Source: JAUUSJ01 sp051880475
GTDB lineage: Bacteria; Bacillota; Clostridia; Lachnospirales; Lachnospiraceae
Direction: 5' to 3'
Assembly: GCA_051880475.1 (NCBI GenBank)
Contig: JBJEOA010000010.1
Coordinates: 1-64,000 of the forward strand
DNA: 64,000 bases
Positions 63,069 through 64,000 of the stretch are shown here, piece after piece. The translations under genes were made by a program, and so were the position numbers. Each line of letters starts with the position of its first letter. Position 1 is the stretch's first letter. The notes under the pieces are model-generated. The model was not told where the DNA came from. It did no database searches and worked only from the letters and a program-made list of their open reading frames with translations.

Positions 63069-64000
63069 ATGCAAGAAAGGGCTTATGGAGTTGATCTAGG
63101 TACAAGTGCAATTAAAATTTATCTAAAAGGAAGCCAATCTATTGTCGAACAAAAAAATATGATTACGATGGAAGGGAGAGATAAAATTATTGCATATGGA
63201 GATAGAGCATATGATATGTATGAAAAAACTCCTAAGAAAATAAAGGTAATACAGCCAGTGAGAAATGGAGTTATTGCCGATAGTGTCTCTATGGAAGAAA
63301 TATTGAATTTAATGATTACAGAGTATGACAAAAAATTTAATTCTTTTAGTATGACACGAAAAGAATTTATGATGGCAATCCCATCAAATATTTCGGAAGT
63401 AGAAAAAAAGGCATTCTATGATTTGGCGTATAATTGTGGAATAAAAGCCAAGAATATAAAAATGGTAGAAAAATCGATGGCAGGTGCGATAGGTGCAGGT
63501 GTCGATGTGTTAGAACCTAAGGGAACGATGGTTGTGGATTTAGGAGCCGATACGACGGAAATTTCTGTTTTATCTCTTGGTGGAATTGTGGCTAGCACGG
63601 TTTTAGAAATCGGTGGCAATAAATTGGACGAAGCAATTATGCAGTATATTCGAAGAGAAAATCAGTTATTATGTGGTCGAAAAACTGCGGAGAAAATAAA
63701 AATAGAGCTTGGAAATGCATTTGAGTCTGATGATGAGGCTATTATGGAAGTTGTAGGAAGAGATGTAATGACAGGACTTCCTAAAAAAATGTCTATTTCC
63801 TCTCAAGATGTACATAAGGCGATGAAGGAACAGTTGAGTTTGATAATTGACGCTATTAAATTTATGTTAGAGCAGACACCACCAGAATTATCTGCCGATA
63901 TTATTAATGATGGAATTTATTTTATTGGCGGTGGCTCTAAATTGACAAATCTTAATTTATTAGCACAGTTAGAAACAGGGCTAGATATTAATATGATGGA
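63069..64000 (+). CDS. mreB: Rod-shape protein MreB/Mbl, truncated by the window edge
   Basis: The first 310 residues of an actin-like cytoskeletal ATPase that guides side-wall synthesis. The phosphate loops are YGVDLGTSAIKIY and VVDLGADTTEISV, and the adenosine loop is FIGGGSKLTNLNLL. The open frame continues to the last base. AAGGAAGGG precedes the ATG, 19 bases after radC; the radC-mreB order is the usual Firmicute arrangement. Whether it is MreB, Mbl or MreBH cannot be decided here. Confidence 0.92.
   Translation, partial: MQERAYGVDLGTSAIKIYLKGSQSIVEQKNMITMEGRDKIIAYGDRAYDMYEKTPKKIKVIQPVRNGVIADSVSMEEILNLMITEYDKKFNSFSMTRKEFMMAIPSNISEVEKKAFYDLAYNCGIKAKNIKMVEKSMAGAIGAGVDVLEPKGTMVVDLGADTTEISVLSLGGIVASTVLEIGGNKLDEAIMQYIRRENQLLCGRKTAEKIKIELGNAFESDDEAIMEVVGRDVMTGLPKKMSISSQDVHKAMKEQLSLIIDAIKFMLEQTPPELSADIINDGIYFIGGGSKLTNLNLLAQLETGLDINMM

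Overview
The window is low-GC DNA from an anaerobic Firmicute, most likely a Lachnospiraceae-type Clostridium. The family call rests on the uvrC-hprK-ROK kinase-murB-rapZ-whiA-HPr order, on DUF4250, DUF4358, DUF5688, EFR1 and C_GCAxxG_C_C family proteins, and on strong AGGAGG ribosome-binding sites. I cannot name a genus. The sequence is a draft scaffold: a 100-base N gap lies inside mutL, and mreB runs off the right edge. I found no tRNA, rRNA, CRISPR array or intact insertion sequence.

Layout. 1-12.3 kb is housekeeping: ftsH, uvrC, hprK, a ROK glucokinase, murB, rapZ, whiA, an HPr paralogue without the active-site histidine (Crh-like), and leuS. 12.3-22.2 kb is a defence island: a ribbon-helix-helix protein, two cytosine-C5 DNA methyltransferases, McrB, McrC and a DUF262/DUF1524 (GmrSD-type) nuclease, all in one orientation and closely packed. 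Two methylases plus McrB and McrC is the gene content of LlaJI-type restriction-modification. The island is bracketed by two inverted copies of a roughly 92-bp palindromic element, each seated in the loop of a terminator-like stem at the 3' end of the flanking gene. A 683-residue protein of unknown function lies just outside on the minus strand.

24.6-36.5 kb holds a CDP-ribitol pair (tarI-tarJ) with a CapA-like membrane protein, an orphan LytTR regulator, small redox and lipid-binding proteins, a cold-shock protein followed by a second large palindromic element, a histidine phosphatase and rarA. 36.6-43.2 kb is an envelope module: an SGNH hydrolase, a DUF4358 protein, an MBOAT acyltransferase and a DHHW protein (a set typical of polysaccharide O-acetylation), followed by a MecA-like penicillin-binding protein. 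After an M18 aminopeptidase and an EFR1 ferredoxin, 45.9-53.1 kb carries a surface-protein operon: a large SpaA/leucine-rich-repeat adhesin, an ER-type (SipW) signal peptidase and three TasA-like SipW substrates, the last with a degenerate sorting signal. Four of the five genes have no usable in-frame ATG at the ribosome-binding site, and the adhesin's best ATG is out of frame by one base at an A6 tract.

53.3-64 kb returns to housekeeping: miaB, mutS, mutL, miaA, a methionine gamma-lyase-family protein, radC and mreB.

The most notable items are the LlaJI-like island with its paired terminator-embedded palindromes, the Fe-S-like cysteine cluster fused to the second methylase, the frame-broken start of the adhesin, the Crh-like HPr, and the isoleucine substitution in the RapZ P-loop.
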